The notes beneath the pieces were generated by a model. The model worked only from the letters and a program-made list of their open reading frames with translations. It ran no database searches and was not told the origin of the DNA. The position numbers were made by a program, and so were the translations under genes. From Deltaproteobacteria bacterium (GTDB lineage: Bacteria; Desulfobacterota; Syntrophia; Syntrophales; JAFGIO01): DNA of 42,400 nucleotides. Below are positions 32,769 to 41,831 of the stretch, piece by piece (position 1 is the stretch's first letter; each line of letters opens with the position of its first letter). The stretch spans positions 1-42,400 of the forward strand of contig JAFGIO010000105.1 of the NCBI GenBank assembly GCA_016929555.1. The letters are read 5' to 3'.

Positions 32769-34946
32769 ATGGCTGAGATCAGACGATCCTATTGCGGTTT
32801 GTGTCATCCCCGGTGCGGTCTCCTCCTGGAGGTGGAAGACGGCAGGATTATCGGGGTGAAAGGCGACCCGGAGCACCCCATATCGAGGGGCAGGATCTGC
32901 CCCAGAGGCCGCTTGATGGCCGACCATGTCCATCACCCGGACAGGATCAATTGCCCCATCAAACGCAAGGGGGAGCGGGGCTCCGGAAAATGGCAGCGCA
33001 TCGGCTGGGAGGAGGCCCTCGACGAAGTGGCTCAGAAGCTTGCCACCCTTCGCGATCATTACGGAGCGGAAACGCTGGCCTTCACCCACGGCACCAAGAG
33101 AACCTATCATTGGGACGAGCGCAGGTTCTTCAACCTCTTCGGATCGCCGAACGTGTGCGGCGCCAACACGATCTGCATGTGCCCGAGCCAGGCCGTCGAG
33201 TACGCAACCTTCGGCGGCTTCACCTGGGGTGATGTGACGAACAGCCGATGCGTTGTTCTCTGGGGGCACGGGCCCTCGAAATCGGACCCCATCTATCTTT
33301 ACGGCATGATCCTCCGGGCGAAAAAGAACGGCGCGAAGCTCATCGTAGTGGACCCCCGCCGCATCGACGAGGCGGACAAGGCCGACCTGTGGCTTCCCAT
33401 AAGGCCCGGAACCGACGTGGCCCTCATGCTCGGCTGGATACGGATCATCATCGAGGAGAATCTGTACGACCGCGATTTCGTTAGGAACTGGACCGTTGGC
33501 TTCGAAGAGCTCAAGGCGGCCGCTGCGCCATTCACGCCTCGGAAGGTCGCCGAGACCACTTGGCTGACACCCGAGCAGGTGGTCGCTTCGGCCCGTTGTT
33601 ACGCAACGACAAAGCCCGCAGTGATCACCTGGGGTTTCGGTCTGGACAAGCAGGGCGTCAACGCCACGCAGGCCGCGAGGGCGAGATGCTGCCTGAAGGC
33701 CCTTACGGGCAATCTGGATATTCCGGGTGGGGAGACCCTGGGCTGGAGCGATCCCGTAGGCAGGATCAGAAGCCAAGAGGAAATGCAGATGAACGAGGCC
33801 ATTCCGCCGGAGCAGCGGGCGAAACAACTGGGCGCCGATCAATACCCCTTTTTCGGCTTCCCCGGCTGGTCGAGAAACGAACAGGCGAATCGCCGCCTTC
33901 CCCGCGAATACATGCACCCTCCCGATGCCGATATGACCTGCACGGCCCACACGCGGCCGGTTTTCGATGCCATGATCACCGGAAACCCCTATTCGGTCAA
34001 GGCGGCCATCTCCGTTGCCAGCAACCCGCTACTTGCCCTGGCGAACGCACGCCGAACCTACGATGCCCTGAAGCGCCTGGAGCTCTATGTCGTTGGTGAG
34101 TTTTATCTCACCCCTTCGGCTGCCCTCGCCGATTACGTTTTTCCCATATGCTCCACCGTCGAGACGACCGAACTCTGGTCCACAGGAGCCTTCTGCGTGG
34201 CCTGCCCCAGGGGGATCGAACCCCTCTACGAGCGCCGCAACACCTACGATTTCTGGCGGGGACTTGCGGTCCGGCTCGGACAGGGTGAGCACTGGCCCTG
34301 GGAGAGCATCGATGACGTCTGGGACTACATGCTTGAACCGGTGGGTCTGACCTTCGATAAACTTCTCGAACAGAAAGGCCTTTTCGGCAAGCGGGAATTC
34401 GAGCGCTACAAAAAATACGGCTTCGGCACACCTTCGGGCAAGGTGGAGCTGCGGTCGAGTACCTTCGAGGCCCTGGGCTGCGAACCCGTCCCCCTGTACC
34501 GCGAGATGCCTCAAAGCCCCCTGGGCGATCCGAAACTGGCCGGGGATTTCCCCCTCGTTCTCCTCTCGGGAAGCCGGTTTTTGCCGATGTACCAGTCGGA
34601 GCATAGACAGATCGAAAAGGCGAGAAAGGCACGGCCCGATCCCCTGGTGACCCTTCACCCGGAAACGGCAAAGGCACTGGATCTGGTTGACGGCGACTGG
34701 GTCAAGGTGGAGACCCCGCTGGGAAGCGTTCGCATGCGCCTGCATCTGTCGGACAGGGTCGACCCACGCATGGCCGACGCGGATCACGGGTGGTGGTTCC
34801 CGGAACGGGAAGAGGCGGAACCGAATCTCTTCGGCGTGTTCGAAGCCAATATCAACCTGCTTTGCCCGGACGAATCGGAGTTTTGCAGTCCCGAGATCGG
34901 CAGTTGGCCCCACACGGCGCTGCTGTGCCGGATCGAGAAAGCGTAA
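32769..34946 (+). CDS. Molybdopterin (Mo/W bis-MGD) oxidoreductase, DMSO reductase superfamily
   Basis: The ATG at 32769 (725 residues) is preferred to a TTG at 32736. Cys9, Cys12, Cys16 and Cys44 (CGLCHPRC...ICPRG) bind an N-proximal [4Fe-4S] cluster. MGD-binding segments follow: LWGHGPSKSDP, IVVDPRRIDEADKADLWLPIRPGTDVALMLG, and the carboxyl domain LLSGSRFLPMYQSEHRQ...LHPETAKAL. Aligned to acetylene hydratase, the metal ligand would be Cys138 (TICMCPSQ). There is no Tat signal, so it is cytoplasmic, and no small Fe-S subunit or membrane anchor gene is adjacent, which is unusual for respiratory members. Possible roles are acetylene hydratase-like chemistry or a soluble reductase/transhydroxylase-type reaction; the substrate is unknown. 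Confidence 0.9.
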   Translation: MAEIRRSYCGLCHPRCGLLLEVEDGRIIGVKGDPEHPISRGRICPRGRLMADHVHHPDRINCPIKRKGERGSGKWQRIGWEEALDEVAQKLATLRDHYGAETLAFTHGTKRTYHWDERRFFNLFGSPNVCGANTICMCPSQAVEYATFGGFTWGDVTNSRCVVLWGHGPSKSDPIYLYGMILRAKKNGAKLIVVDPRRIDEADKADLWLPIRPGTDVALMLGWIRIIIEENLYDRDFVRNWTVGFEELKAAAAPFTPRKVAETTWLTPEQVVASARCYATTKPAVITWGFGLDKQGVNATQAARARCCLKALTGNLDIPGGETLGWSDPVGRIRSQEEMQMNEAIPPEQRAKQLGADQYPFFGFPGWSRNEQANRRLPREYMHPPDADMTCTAHTRPVFDAMITGNPYSVKAAISVASNPLLALANARRTYDALKRLELYVVGEFYLTPSAALADYVFPICSTVETTELWSTGAFCVACPRGIEPLYERRNTYDFWRGLAVRLGQGEHWPWESIDDVWDYMLEPVGLTFDKLLEQKGLFGKREFERYKKYGFGTPSGKVELRSSTFEALGCEPVPLYREMPQSPLGDPKLAGDFPLVLLSGSRFLPMYQSEHRQIEKARKARPDPLVTLHPETAKALDLVDGDWVKVETPLGSVRMRLHLSDRVDPRMADADHGWWFPEREEAEPNLFGVFEANINLLCPDESEFCSPEIGSWPHTALLCRIEKA

Positions 34947-35141
34947 CCGGTCATGGAACAGGGCTCTCGACTCTGACCATGCCGGGCACGCCAAAAGCCT
35001 TGACTCCTTTTCCAGAAGGACCCTCGACGCACAGCGGCACAAGCTCCGGCACATGACCCCGGCAGAGATAACGGATACCTGAGCCGTAAACGCCCTGCCG
35101 GCAGCTTTCGTTGATCCATCTGAAAACCTGATGGGTGAAAC

Positions 35142-36383
35142 ATGGCGCTGTTCGAAATTACGGCCGTACTCATGGTGCTGACGGCTGTATTCAGCTATAT
35201 CAACTACCGCATGCTGCGCCTGCCGACCACGATCGGCGTCATGTTCATCTCCCTGGCGGTCTCTCTCGGAATGGTTACGCTGGGTCTGTTGGGCGTGGAT
35301 GTCGGACAGGCAAGCGTCGAGCGCATTCTGGGAACCATCGACTTCAATCAGGCGCTGCTGCACGGCATGCTGTCGTTCCTTCTCTTCGCCGGCGCGATGC
35401 ACATAAAACTCGAAGACCTGACGAGCCAGAAATGGGTCATAACCGTGCTGGCCACCGTAGGTGTCGTCGCCTCGACCTTCATCGTCGGCAGCCTTACCTT
35501 CCTGGTGCTGGACCTCCTGAACATCCCGGCCTCTTTCATATACTGCCTTCTGTTCGGGGCTTTGATCTCGCCGACCGATCCGGTAGCGGTCCTCGGCATT
35601 CTCAAGACGGCGGGCGTTCCCAAAAGCCTCGAAACGAAGATCGCCGGCGAATCGCTCTTCAACGACGGCATCGGCGTGGTGGTCTTTCTGATCATTCTCG
35701 AGCTCGCCCTTGGGGAGGGCGATGTCAACGCGGGAAGCGTGGCGCTCCTCTTCCTCGAGGAGGCGGTCGGAGGGGCCTTGCTGGGACTGTTGATCGGCGT
35801 GTCCGCCTACTGGATGCTTAAAAGCGTCGACAACTACCAGGTGGAAATCATCATCACCCTGGCGCTGGTCATGGGCGGATACGCCCTGGCGGACAGAATC
35901 CACACATCCGGCCCGATTGCCGTCGTGGTGGCGGGCCTGCTGATCGGCAACCACGGCCGGGCCTTCGCCATGTCGGAACTCACCCGCGACCGACTCGACA
36001 ATTTCTGGGAGTTGATAGACGAGATCCTCAATGCGCTGCTCTTCATGATGATCGGCCTGGAAGTGCTCCTTGTGCCCTTTACGCAAGCGCTTCTCGTTGC
36101 CGGCCTGCTGGCGATCGTAATCGCCCTTTTCGCACGCTTGGCGAGCGTGGGGGGCGCCGTTCTCGTAATGCGGCAGTTCCGGCCCTTCAGCCCGGGAGCA
36201 ATCAAAATCCTGACATGGGGAGGGCTGCGCGGCGGCATCGCGGTGGCACTGGCGCTGTCGATTCCGCCCGTGCCGGAAAGGACGACCATCGTCACCATCA
36301 CCTACATGATCGTCGTCTTTTCCATCGTCATGCAGGGCATGACCCTGGGAAGACTGGTGAATCGAATCTATCCCGATCAATGA
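35142..36383 (+). CDS. Na+/H+ antiporter, CPA1/NhaP family
   Basis: The 413-residue membrane protein has about 12 transmembrane segments. The CPA1 hallmarks are [12 protein letters not shown] (about 84-95), [15 protein letters not shown] (141-155) and the ion-binding [14 protein letters not shown] (168-181), whose Asn-Asp pair lies in the unwound helix of NhaP/NHE proteins. It ends with [18 protein letters not shown], another family signature. It exchanges external protons for cytoplasmic Na+ (or K+), useful in an anaerobe with sodium-based energetics. It has a modest ribosome-binding site (GGGTG) and lies 195 bases after the molybdopterin gene; no regulatory coupling is evident. Confidence 0.94.
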   Translation: MALFEITAVLMVLTAVFSYINYRMLRLPTTIGVMFISLAVSLGMVTLGLLGVDVGQASVERILGTIDFNQALLHGMLSFLLFAGAMHIKLEDLTSQKWVITVLATVGVVASTFIVGSLTFLVLDLLNIPASFIYCLLFGALISPTDPVAVLGILKTAGVPKSLETKIAGESLFNDGIGVVVFLIILELALGEGDVNAGSVALLFLEEAVGGALLGLLIGVSAYWMLKSVDNYQVEIIITLALVMGGYALADRIHTSGPIAVVVAGLLIGNHGRAFAMSELTRDRLDNFWELIDEILNALLFMMIGLEVLLVPFTQALLVAGLLAIVIALFARLASVGGAVLVMRQFRPFSPGAIKILTWGGLRGGIAVALALSIPPVPERTTIVTITYMIVVFSIVMQGMTLGRLVNRIYPDQ

Positions 36384-36546
36384 AAATGGGTGCAAACGGT
36401 CCACAAGGTGCCATCGACTCCGGAGCGGGCGATTATGGGACGAGATGAGAACGTTTTCAATGTCTTCCCGGATCACCTGAAATACACATCTGACGCACAA
36501 CAAAACAAACGCTTGACCGCGAGCTTTGAAAGGTGTCATTGTTTCA

Positions 36547-36711
36547 ATGAACCATCATCATCGACCAGTAACGTTTGTATGTACAGGGCTCATTGGTTCC
36601 CTGCGAAGCATAACAGTCGGTGTCATTGCAGAAGACTTCTTTTCGGAAGGTATCACCCACCCTATAAAAAAAGGCATCGAGGGTTTTGCCCAAATACAGA
36701 AGAGGGGGTAA
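36547..36711 (+). CDS. Possible small ORF upstream of ppdK (uncertain)
   Basis: A 54-codon frame (MNHHHRPVTFVCTGLIGSL...) ends six bases before the ppdK start, in the 334-base gap after the antiporter gene. AAAGGTG lies 12 bases before the ATG. The sequence has a plausible hydrophobic/helical pattern but no family I recognise, and it may be a leader peptide or chance. No convincing promoter was found in this gap. Confidence 0.25.
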   Translation: MNHHHRPVTFVCTGLIGSLRSITVGVIAEDFFSEGITHPIKKGIEGFAQIQKRG

Positions 36712-36717
36712 GACAAG

Positions 36718-39495
36718 ATGGAAAAGAAATGGGTTTATCTCTTTGACGACCTCGACAAAGCCAAGGCCGATGCGAATCAAATTTGGGACGGTGTCTACTA
36801 CCTGCTGGGGGGGAAGGGGGCCAGCCTGGGGGAGATGACCCGCATCGGGCTGCCGGTTCCCCCCGGATTTACCGTGACCACCGAGGCATGTAACGCCTAT
36901 CTGTCTGGGGGGATGCAGTTTCCCCAAGGTATGTGGGAGCAGGAACTCACCGCGCTCGCTGCAGTCGAGGCCAAGACCGGCAAGAAATTCGGAGATTCAC
37001 ACAATCCCCTCTTGATTTCCTGCCGCTCCGGCGCGCGCTTTTCCATGCCCGGCATGATGGACACCGTTCTTAACATCGGTCTCAATGAAGACACCGTTCA
37101 GGGCCTGATCGGCGTTTCCGGAGACGCCCGGTTCGCCTATGATTCCTACCGTCGCCTGATTCAAATGTTCGGCTCCGTTGTCATGGGCGTTCCCGACGAG
37201 GCCTTCGAAGAGGTCATCTCCGACGCATGCAAGGAGCGAGGAGTTGAAAGCGACACCGGGCTGAATGCCGAGGATTGGGAGCGGATCGGCAAACAATTCA
37301 AGGATATCTTCCGGCGCTACAACCGCATCCATTTCCCCACCGACCCCTATGAACAGCTGCGATTGGCGACCGAGGCCGTCTTCAAATCCTGGAACAGCAA
37401 GCGGGCTGTCGATTATCGGCGAGCGGCCAAAATTCCCCATGACATTGGGACTGCCGTCAATATCCAAACCATGGTCTTCGGCAACATGGGCAACGACAGT
37501 GCCACGGGCGTGGCCATGACCCGCAACGCCACGACGGGCGAGAAGAAGATCGAAGGGGACTATCTCATCAATGCGCAGGGCGAGGACGTCGTTGCCGGAA
37601 TCCGCCTGACCGATGCGGTCGAGAGCATGGCCACGACCATGCCCGCTATCTGGAAACAATTTTCGGAAACCATCCAAAAGCTGGAGCAGCACTACCGCAA
37701 CATGCAGGATGTGGAGTTCACCGTCGAACGCGGTAAACTCTGGGTTCTGCAGACTCGCGACGGCAAGCGTACCGCCCAGGCCGCCGTCCGCATAGCTGTC
37801 GAGATGGCTGAAGAGGGCCTGATCTCGCGTGAGGACGCCGTTTTGCGCATGACTCCGGAACAGGTGGACTTTTTTCTCCATCCGCAGTTCGATCTTGCCT
37901 CCAAGAAGGCGGCCATGGCCGAGGGCCGCCTCCTGGCCGACGGCCTCAACGTCTCGCCTGGCGCCGCAGTCGGCGTAGTGGCCTTCAACGCCGATCTCGC
38001 ACAGAGCTGGGTCAAAAAGGAAGGGAAGAAGGTCGTCATGGTGCGTCCCGAGACGAAACCGGACGACGTTCACGGAATGTTGGCCGCCGAAGGTATCCTC
38101 ACCAGCCGCGGCGGTCGCACCAGTCACGCCGCTCTGGTGGCCCGCCAATTCGGCAAACCCGCCGTGGTCGGCGTCGCCGCCCTGGAGATCGATATGCTCC
38201 AGCACCTCATGAACGTCAAGGGCCAGACAATTCATGAAGGCGACTGGATCTCCATCGACGGCTCGACCGGCGAGGTTTTCAGCGGAAAGCTCGAAACGAT
38301 GGTGCCCGACATTTCCGATCCATGGCTGAGGAAGCTCTTGTGCTGGGCCGACGAGTTTCGGCGGCTGGACGTCTGGGCCAATGCCGACTACCCGAAAGAT
38401 GCACGCAGGGCCATGGAATACGGCGCGGGGGGTATAGGTCTGTGCCGGACCGAGCACATGTTTTTTGAAACCGAACGTCTGCCGATTGTGCAGAAGATGA
38501 TCATGAGCAGAACGCCTGTGGAACGCCGTGAAGCCCTTGATGAACTGCTGCCCTTCCAGCGCGAGGACTTTCTCGGGATCTTCCGCGCTATGGAGGGGCG
38601 GCCGGTCATCATCCGTCTCATCGATCCCCCTCTCCACGAATTTCTGCCCGCATACGAAACCCTGATGATCGAACTTGCCGATAACAAGATCCGGCTCATG
38701 CACGCGCGGACCCTCAAGGAGATAGACGACCTGCTGCGGAAGCTGGAGGAAGAGGGCCATATCCTGTCAAGGGTGGAGGCCCTGCGGGAATCCAATCCCA
38801 TGCTGGGGTTGCGCGGTGTGCGCCTCGGCATCATGATGCCGGAGGTGGCACAGATGCAAATGCGCGCCATCCTCGAGGCTGCCTGTCAGTGCGTGCGTGA
38901 AGGGATGGAGGTGAGGCCGGAGGTGATGATTCCGCTCACCTGCCACGTTAATGAACTCAAACTCCACCGGGAAGCTCTCGAGGCTGTAGCGATGGAGGTT
39001 TTGGAAGAGCAAAAGGTCACGGTTCGTTACAAATTCGGCACCATGATCGAGATCCCGCGGGCGGCGCTGACCGCCGACGAGATCGCCGAATTTGCCGAGT
39101 TCTTCTCCTTCGGCACCAACGACCTGACCCAGACGACCTTCGGGATCAGTCGCGACGATGCCGAGAAGGGGTTCCTCATCGACTACATTCAGCGCGGCCT
39201 CCTGCCACAGAACCCCTTCGAGACCATCGACGAGGGCGGCGTGGCAAAACTTATGGGCATGGGAATTGAGCTCGGCCGCCGCGTACGGCCGGAGTTGGAG
39301 ATCGGCATCTGCGGGGAGCACGGCGGCGATCCAAAATCCATCGAAATCTGTCATCGCCTCGGTTTGAATTACGTGAGCTGCTCGCCCTTCCGCGTGCCCA
39401 TTGCGCGGCTTGCCGCCGCCCAGGCGGCTCTGCGCGAACAGTTCAAGGACAAGCGCGAACGCAGGATCGGTCTGCGACTTATTATTCCGTCTTAG
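36718..39495 (+). CDS. ppdK: Pyruvate, phosphate dikinase
   Basis: The 925-residue protein has all three PPDK parts: an N-terminal ATP-grasp domain (LLGGKGASLGEMTRIGLPVPPGFT, listed here by its GGKGASLGEM core; CRSGARFSMPGMMDTVLN-type loop), the swivelling phosphohistidine domain (GGRTSHAALVARQFGKPAVVG, catalytic His in TSH, about residue 472), and the C-terminal PEP/pyruvate TIM barrel (LRGVRLGI, FSFGTNDLTQTTFG, and GICGEHGGDP with the catalytic Cys). It interconverts pyruvate + ATP + Pi and phosphoenolpyruvate + AMP + PPi; in syntrophs and other acetyl-CoA-fed anaerobes it serves gluconeogenesis. The length is slightly above the usual 870-890. AAGAGGGGG precedes the ATG. Confidence 0.97.
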   Translation: MEKKWVYLFDDLDKAKADANQIWDGVYYLLGGKGASLGEMTRIGLPVPPGFTVTTEACNAYLSGGMQFPQGMWEQELTALAAVEAKTGKKFGDSHNPLLISCRSGARFSMPGMMDTVLNIGLNEDTVQGLIGVSGDARFAYDSYRRLIQMFGSVVMGVPDEAFEEVISDACKERGVESDTGLNAEDWERIGKQFKDIFRRYNRIHFPTDPYEQLRLATEAVFKSWNSKRAVDYRRAAKIPHDIGTAVNIQTMVFGNMGNDSATGVAMTRNATTGEKKIEGDYLINAQGEDVVAGIRLTDAVESMATTMPAIWKQFSETIQKLEQHYRNMQDVEFTVERGKLWVLQTRDGKRTAQAAVRIAVEMAEEGLISREDAVLRMTPEQVDFFLHPQFDLASKKAAMAEGRLLADGLNVSPGAAVGVVAFNADLAQSWVKKEGKKVVMVRPETKPDDVHGMLAAEGILTSRGGRTSHAALVARQFGKPAVVGVAALEIDMLQHLMNVKGQTIHEGDWISIDGSTGEVFSGKLETMVPDISDPWLRKLLCWADEFRRLDVWANADYPKDARRAMEYGAGGIGLCRTEHMFFETERLPIVQKMIMSRTPVERREALDELLPFQREDFLGIFRAMEGRPVIIRLIDPPLHEFLPAYETLMIELADNKIRLMHARTLKEIDDLLRKLEEEGHILSRVEALRESNPMLGLRGVRLGIMMPEVAQMQMRAILEAACQCVREGMEVRPEVMIPLTCHVNELKLHREALEAVAMEVLEEQKVTVRYKFGTMIEIPRAALTADEIAEFAEFFSFGTNDLTQTTFGISRDDAEKGFLIDYIQRGLLPQNPFETIDEGGVAKLMGMGIELGRRVRPELEIGICGEHGGDPKSIEICHRLGLNYVSCSPFRVPIARLAAAQAALREQFKDKRERRIGLRLIIPS

Positions 39496-39542
39496 AAGGA
39501 TTGCAAAGCGGTTAAATCAAAATTAGACAAGGGAGAAGCATC

Positions 39543-40502
39543 ATGATCAAAACAAAAATGACGGAGATGCTGGGAATCGAATACCCTATTCTCCAAGGGG
39601 GTATGGGATGGCTTGGTCTGGCGGAATTGGTTGCGGCGGTTTCTAATGCAGGCGGGCTTGGGGTCCTCGGTTCTGTGACTCACCCAGATCCCGAGAAACT
39701 TCGACAGGAGATACGAAAGGTGAAAGAGCTTACTGACAAACCTTTCGGGGTGAATATCACCATGCTGCCGGCGCTCCGGGAACTGCCGAATGACGGCTTT
39801 GTCCAGGTGGTCTGCGAAGAGGGGGTGCCCGTGGTGGAGACGTCCGCAGGGAGGCCCGAGAAGTACGTCGAGCCCCTCAAGAATGCAGGGGTGAAACTCA
39901 TACACAAGGTGGGTTCGGTGAGGCACGCGCTCAACGCGCAAAAGATCGGCTGCGACGCTGTCGAAGTTGTCGGCTTCGAGAGCGGCGGCTTTCCTCTGCC
40001 CGACGACGTTACCTTGTGGAACCTCATTCCCCGTATTGTGGATGCTGTCGACATTCCCGTGAGCGCAGCGGGCGGAACAACGGATTATCGACAGTTGACA
40101 GCGGCCTTGGCGCTCGGTGCAAGCTCGGTAACGTGCGGGACGCTCTTTATGGCGACCCAGGAATGCATCGCCCATCCAAATCTCAAGCAGAGGCTTCTTC
40201 AGGCAACAGAGTGCGACACAGTCATGATTCAGCGCACGATCAACAATCAGAACCGTGTTTTTAAAAATGAAACGGCTTTGAAAATCCTGGAAATGGAAGC
40301 GAGAAAAGCCTCTTTCGAGGAACTCATCCCGCTGATAAGCGGCGAGCGGGGTAGAAAGGTTTATCTTGAGGGTGACGCGGATTACGGCACGGTGCCTTGC
40401 GGACAGGGGGTGGGACTGATCAAGGATATTCCCACGGCGAAGGAGGTCATCGACAGGATGGTCACTGGGGCGGAACAACTGCTCAAACGATTGAGTTCGT
40501 AG
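39543..40502 (+). CDS. FMN-dependent nitronate monooxygenase / FabK-like enoyl reductase
   Basis: The 319-residue TIM-barrel flavoprotein contains IEYPILQGGMGWLGLAELVAAVSNAGGLG, shown by its GGMGW FMN-loop, then KPFGVNITML, GCDAVEVVGFESGG (a His in the usual EGxEAGGH position is replaced: here FESGGF), SAAGGTTDYRQL and GTLFMATQE. The family includes 2-nitropropane dioxygenase-like nitronate monooxygenases and FabK-type enoyl-ACP reductases. In an anaerobe lacking other oxygenases, a reductase role is more likely than an oxygenase; the two cannot be separated by sequence alone. AAGGGAGAA precedes the ATG. It is 47 bases downstream of ppdK and upstream of an SDR and an OYE-type reductase. Confidence 0.88.
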   Translation: MIKTKMTEMLGIEYPILQGGMGWLGLAELVAAVSNAGGLGVLGSVTHPDPEKLRQEIRKVKELTDKPFGVNITMLPALRELPNDGFVQVVCEEGVPVVETSAGRPEKYVEPLKNAGVKLIHKVGSVRHALNAQKIGCDAVEVVGFESGGFPLPDDVTLWNLIPRIVDAVDIPVSAAGGTTDYRQLTAALALGASSVTCGTLFMATQECIAHPNLKQRLLQATECDTVMIQRTINNQNRVFKNETALKILEMEARKASFEELIPLISGERGRKVYLEGDADYGTVPCGQGVGLIKDIPTAKEVIDRMVTGAEQLLKRLSS

Positions 40503-40631
40503 CGGGACCGCATGTAACTGAGATACCCAATGTGCCGCGGAAGGGAGAAAATCACATAGAAACGTCCCTTTAAAAGGCAATGCCTTATCAAAGGTTGAGG
40601 GAAGAAATGTGGACCCGGCAAGTGTGATGAA

Positions 40632-40790
40632 ACCGTAAAAAAGTCCGATTTGCTCCATTTTTGTCATTCCCACGAAAGGGGGAATCCAGTCTTTTCGATA
40701 CGTTCTGGACCCCCGCTTTCCCCCGCCTTCGTGGGGGGGCAGGCTGCAAGGGGGTGACATGGTTTGCGGCTCTTTACGAGGTTGTCAATT
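40632..40790. repeat. Non-coding hairpin repeat element, copy 2
   Basis: Diverged second copy of the element at 24895-25040. Shared blocks are CGTAAAAA at the left, TCATTCCC...GGGAATCCAGT (40665-40691), TTCTGGACCCCCGCT (40704-40718), GGGGGTGACATGGTTTGCG (40751-40769) and TTTACG at the right. It carries an extra G/C-rich insertion (about 40719-40750). It fills most of the 339-base gap 40503-40841. Confidence 0.75.
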
Positions 40791-40841
40791 GTGACGTTTC
40801 GCTCTTGCTGAGGTCGCTGTACGAATGTAAAGAGGAGAAAC

Positions 40842-41666
40842 ATGATGCCATTAAGATTCGAAGGCAAGGTTGCCGTCATCACAGGCGCTGCGCATGGTCT
40901 GGGAGCCTCTCACGCTTTGGCCTTTGCCAGGGAAGGGGCGCGCGTTGCAGTAACGGACATATGCCAGGATCTGCCTCATGCTCGATATGCAATGGGTAAG
41001 CGGGATGAGCTGAACAGCGTCGTGGAGGAAATAGAGGCGATGGGCCAGCAGGCGATTGGTCTACGATGCGACGTTACCAAGGCCGACGATGTTGAAAACA
41101 TGGTGAAGAAAGTCATAGAAGAATTCGGGAAGATTGACATCCTGGTCAACAATGCCGGCATTGCCTTTGTAGCGATGCCTGTATGGGAGGTTACGGAAGA
41201 GGCCTGGGACCTGACGGTGGACATCATGCTCAAGGGAACATTCCTCTGCTGTAAATATGTGCTGCCGCACATGATCGAGCGGCGATATGGAAAGATCGTG
41301 AACACCGGCTCCATCGGTTCCCGGGGCCAGCGCCACAACGCGCCCTATTCCGCCGTCAAGGCCGGCATCCAGGCTTTTACCCTCGCTATCGCCAAGGATG
41401 TGGGAAAATATAACATCAATGTCAATTGTGTCGCCCCGGGCTCAGTCTATACCCCCATGATGCAGGGTGCATGCGAAGACGCCTCCCGGGATTTCAAGAT
41501 GCAAGGGGATCAGCTCTATGCGTTTATCTGCAAACAGTGCCACATCCTGGGGCGCGAGATACTGGCCGAGGATATTTCCAACTCCGTGCTCTTTCTCTGT
41601 TCGGAGGAAGCCAGGAATGTGAACGGTCACGTTCTCTTCGTTGACGGCGGTTTCCAAGCCATTTGA
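40842..41666 (+). CDS. Short-chain dehydrogenase/reductase (SDR)
   Basis: The 274-residue classical SDR has VAVITGAAHGLGASHALAF (glycine motif TGAAHGLG, residues 13-20), an Asp after the second strand (AVTDICQDLP) favouring NAD(H), VNNAGIA, an active-site Ser in NTGSIGSRG, and YSAVKAG with the catalytic Tyr and Lys, then NVNCVAPGSVYTPM and NGHVLFVDGGF. AGAGGAG precedes the ATG-ATG start. An insertion after the second strand (LPHARYAMGKRDEL) matches the SDR subfamily often called mycofactocin-coupled-like, but that is not certain. It is followed after 165 bases by an OYE-type reductase, suggesting a reduce/oxidise pair on a cyclic ketone or enoyl compound. Confidence 0.93.
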   Translation: MMPLRFEGKVAVITGAAHGLGASHALAFAREGARVAVTDICQDLPHARYAMGKRDELNSVVEEIEAMGQQAIGLRCDVTKADDVENMVKKVIEEFGKIDILVNNAGIAFVAMPVWEVTEEAWDLTVDIMLKGTFLCCKYVLPHMIERRYGKIVNTGSIGSRGQRHNAPYSAVKAGIQAFTLAIAKDVGKYNINVNCVAPGSVYTPMMQGACEDASRDFKMQGDQLYAFICKQCHILGREILAEDISNSVLFLCSEEARNVNGHVLFVDGGFQAI

Positions 41667-41831
41667 TGACCCATTCCATTGGCGACAAAACGGCCGCCGA
41701 CCGGCGAAAATAAAGTTCCTTGACCCAAAAGCTTTGCAGAACCGACGAAAACGGTTCGCGGGCGGTTGCGCTATCTTTTTAAATGCTTAGGCCGGCAGAT
41801 AGCACAAAGAAATGAAAGGAAAAGATCTCAT

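Noticed and set aside
34029-36539. 836-codon open frame on the minus strand
   Set aside because: Antisense to the molybdopterin oxidoreductase and Na+/H+ antiporter genes; His/Arg/Gln-rich composition with no recognisable domain.
36997-38760. 587-codon open frame on the minus strand
   Set aside because: Antisense to ppdK, whose catalytic motifs are intact; a shadow frame.
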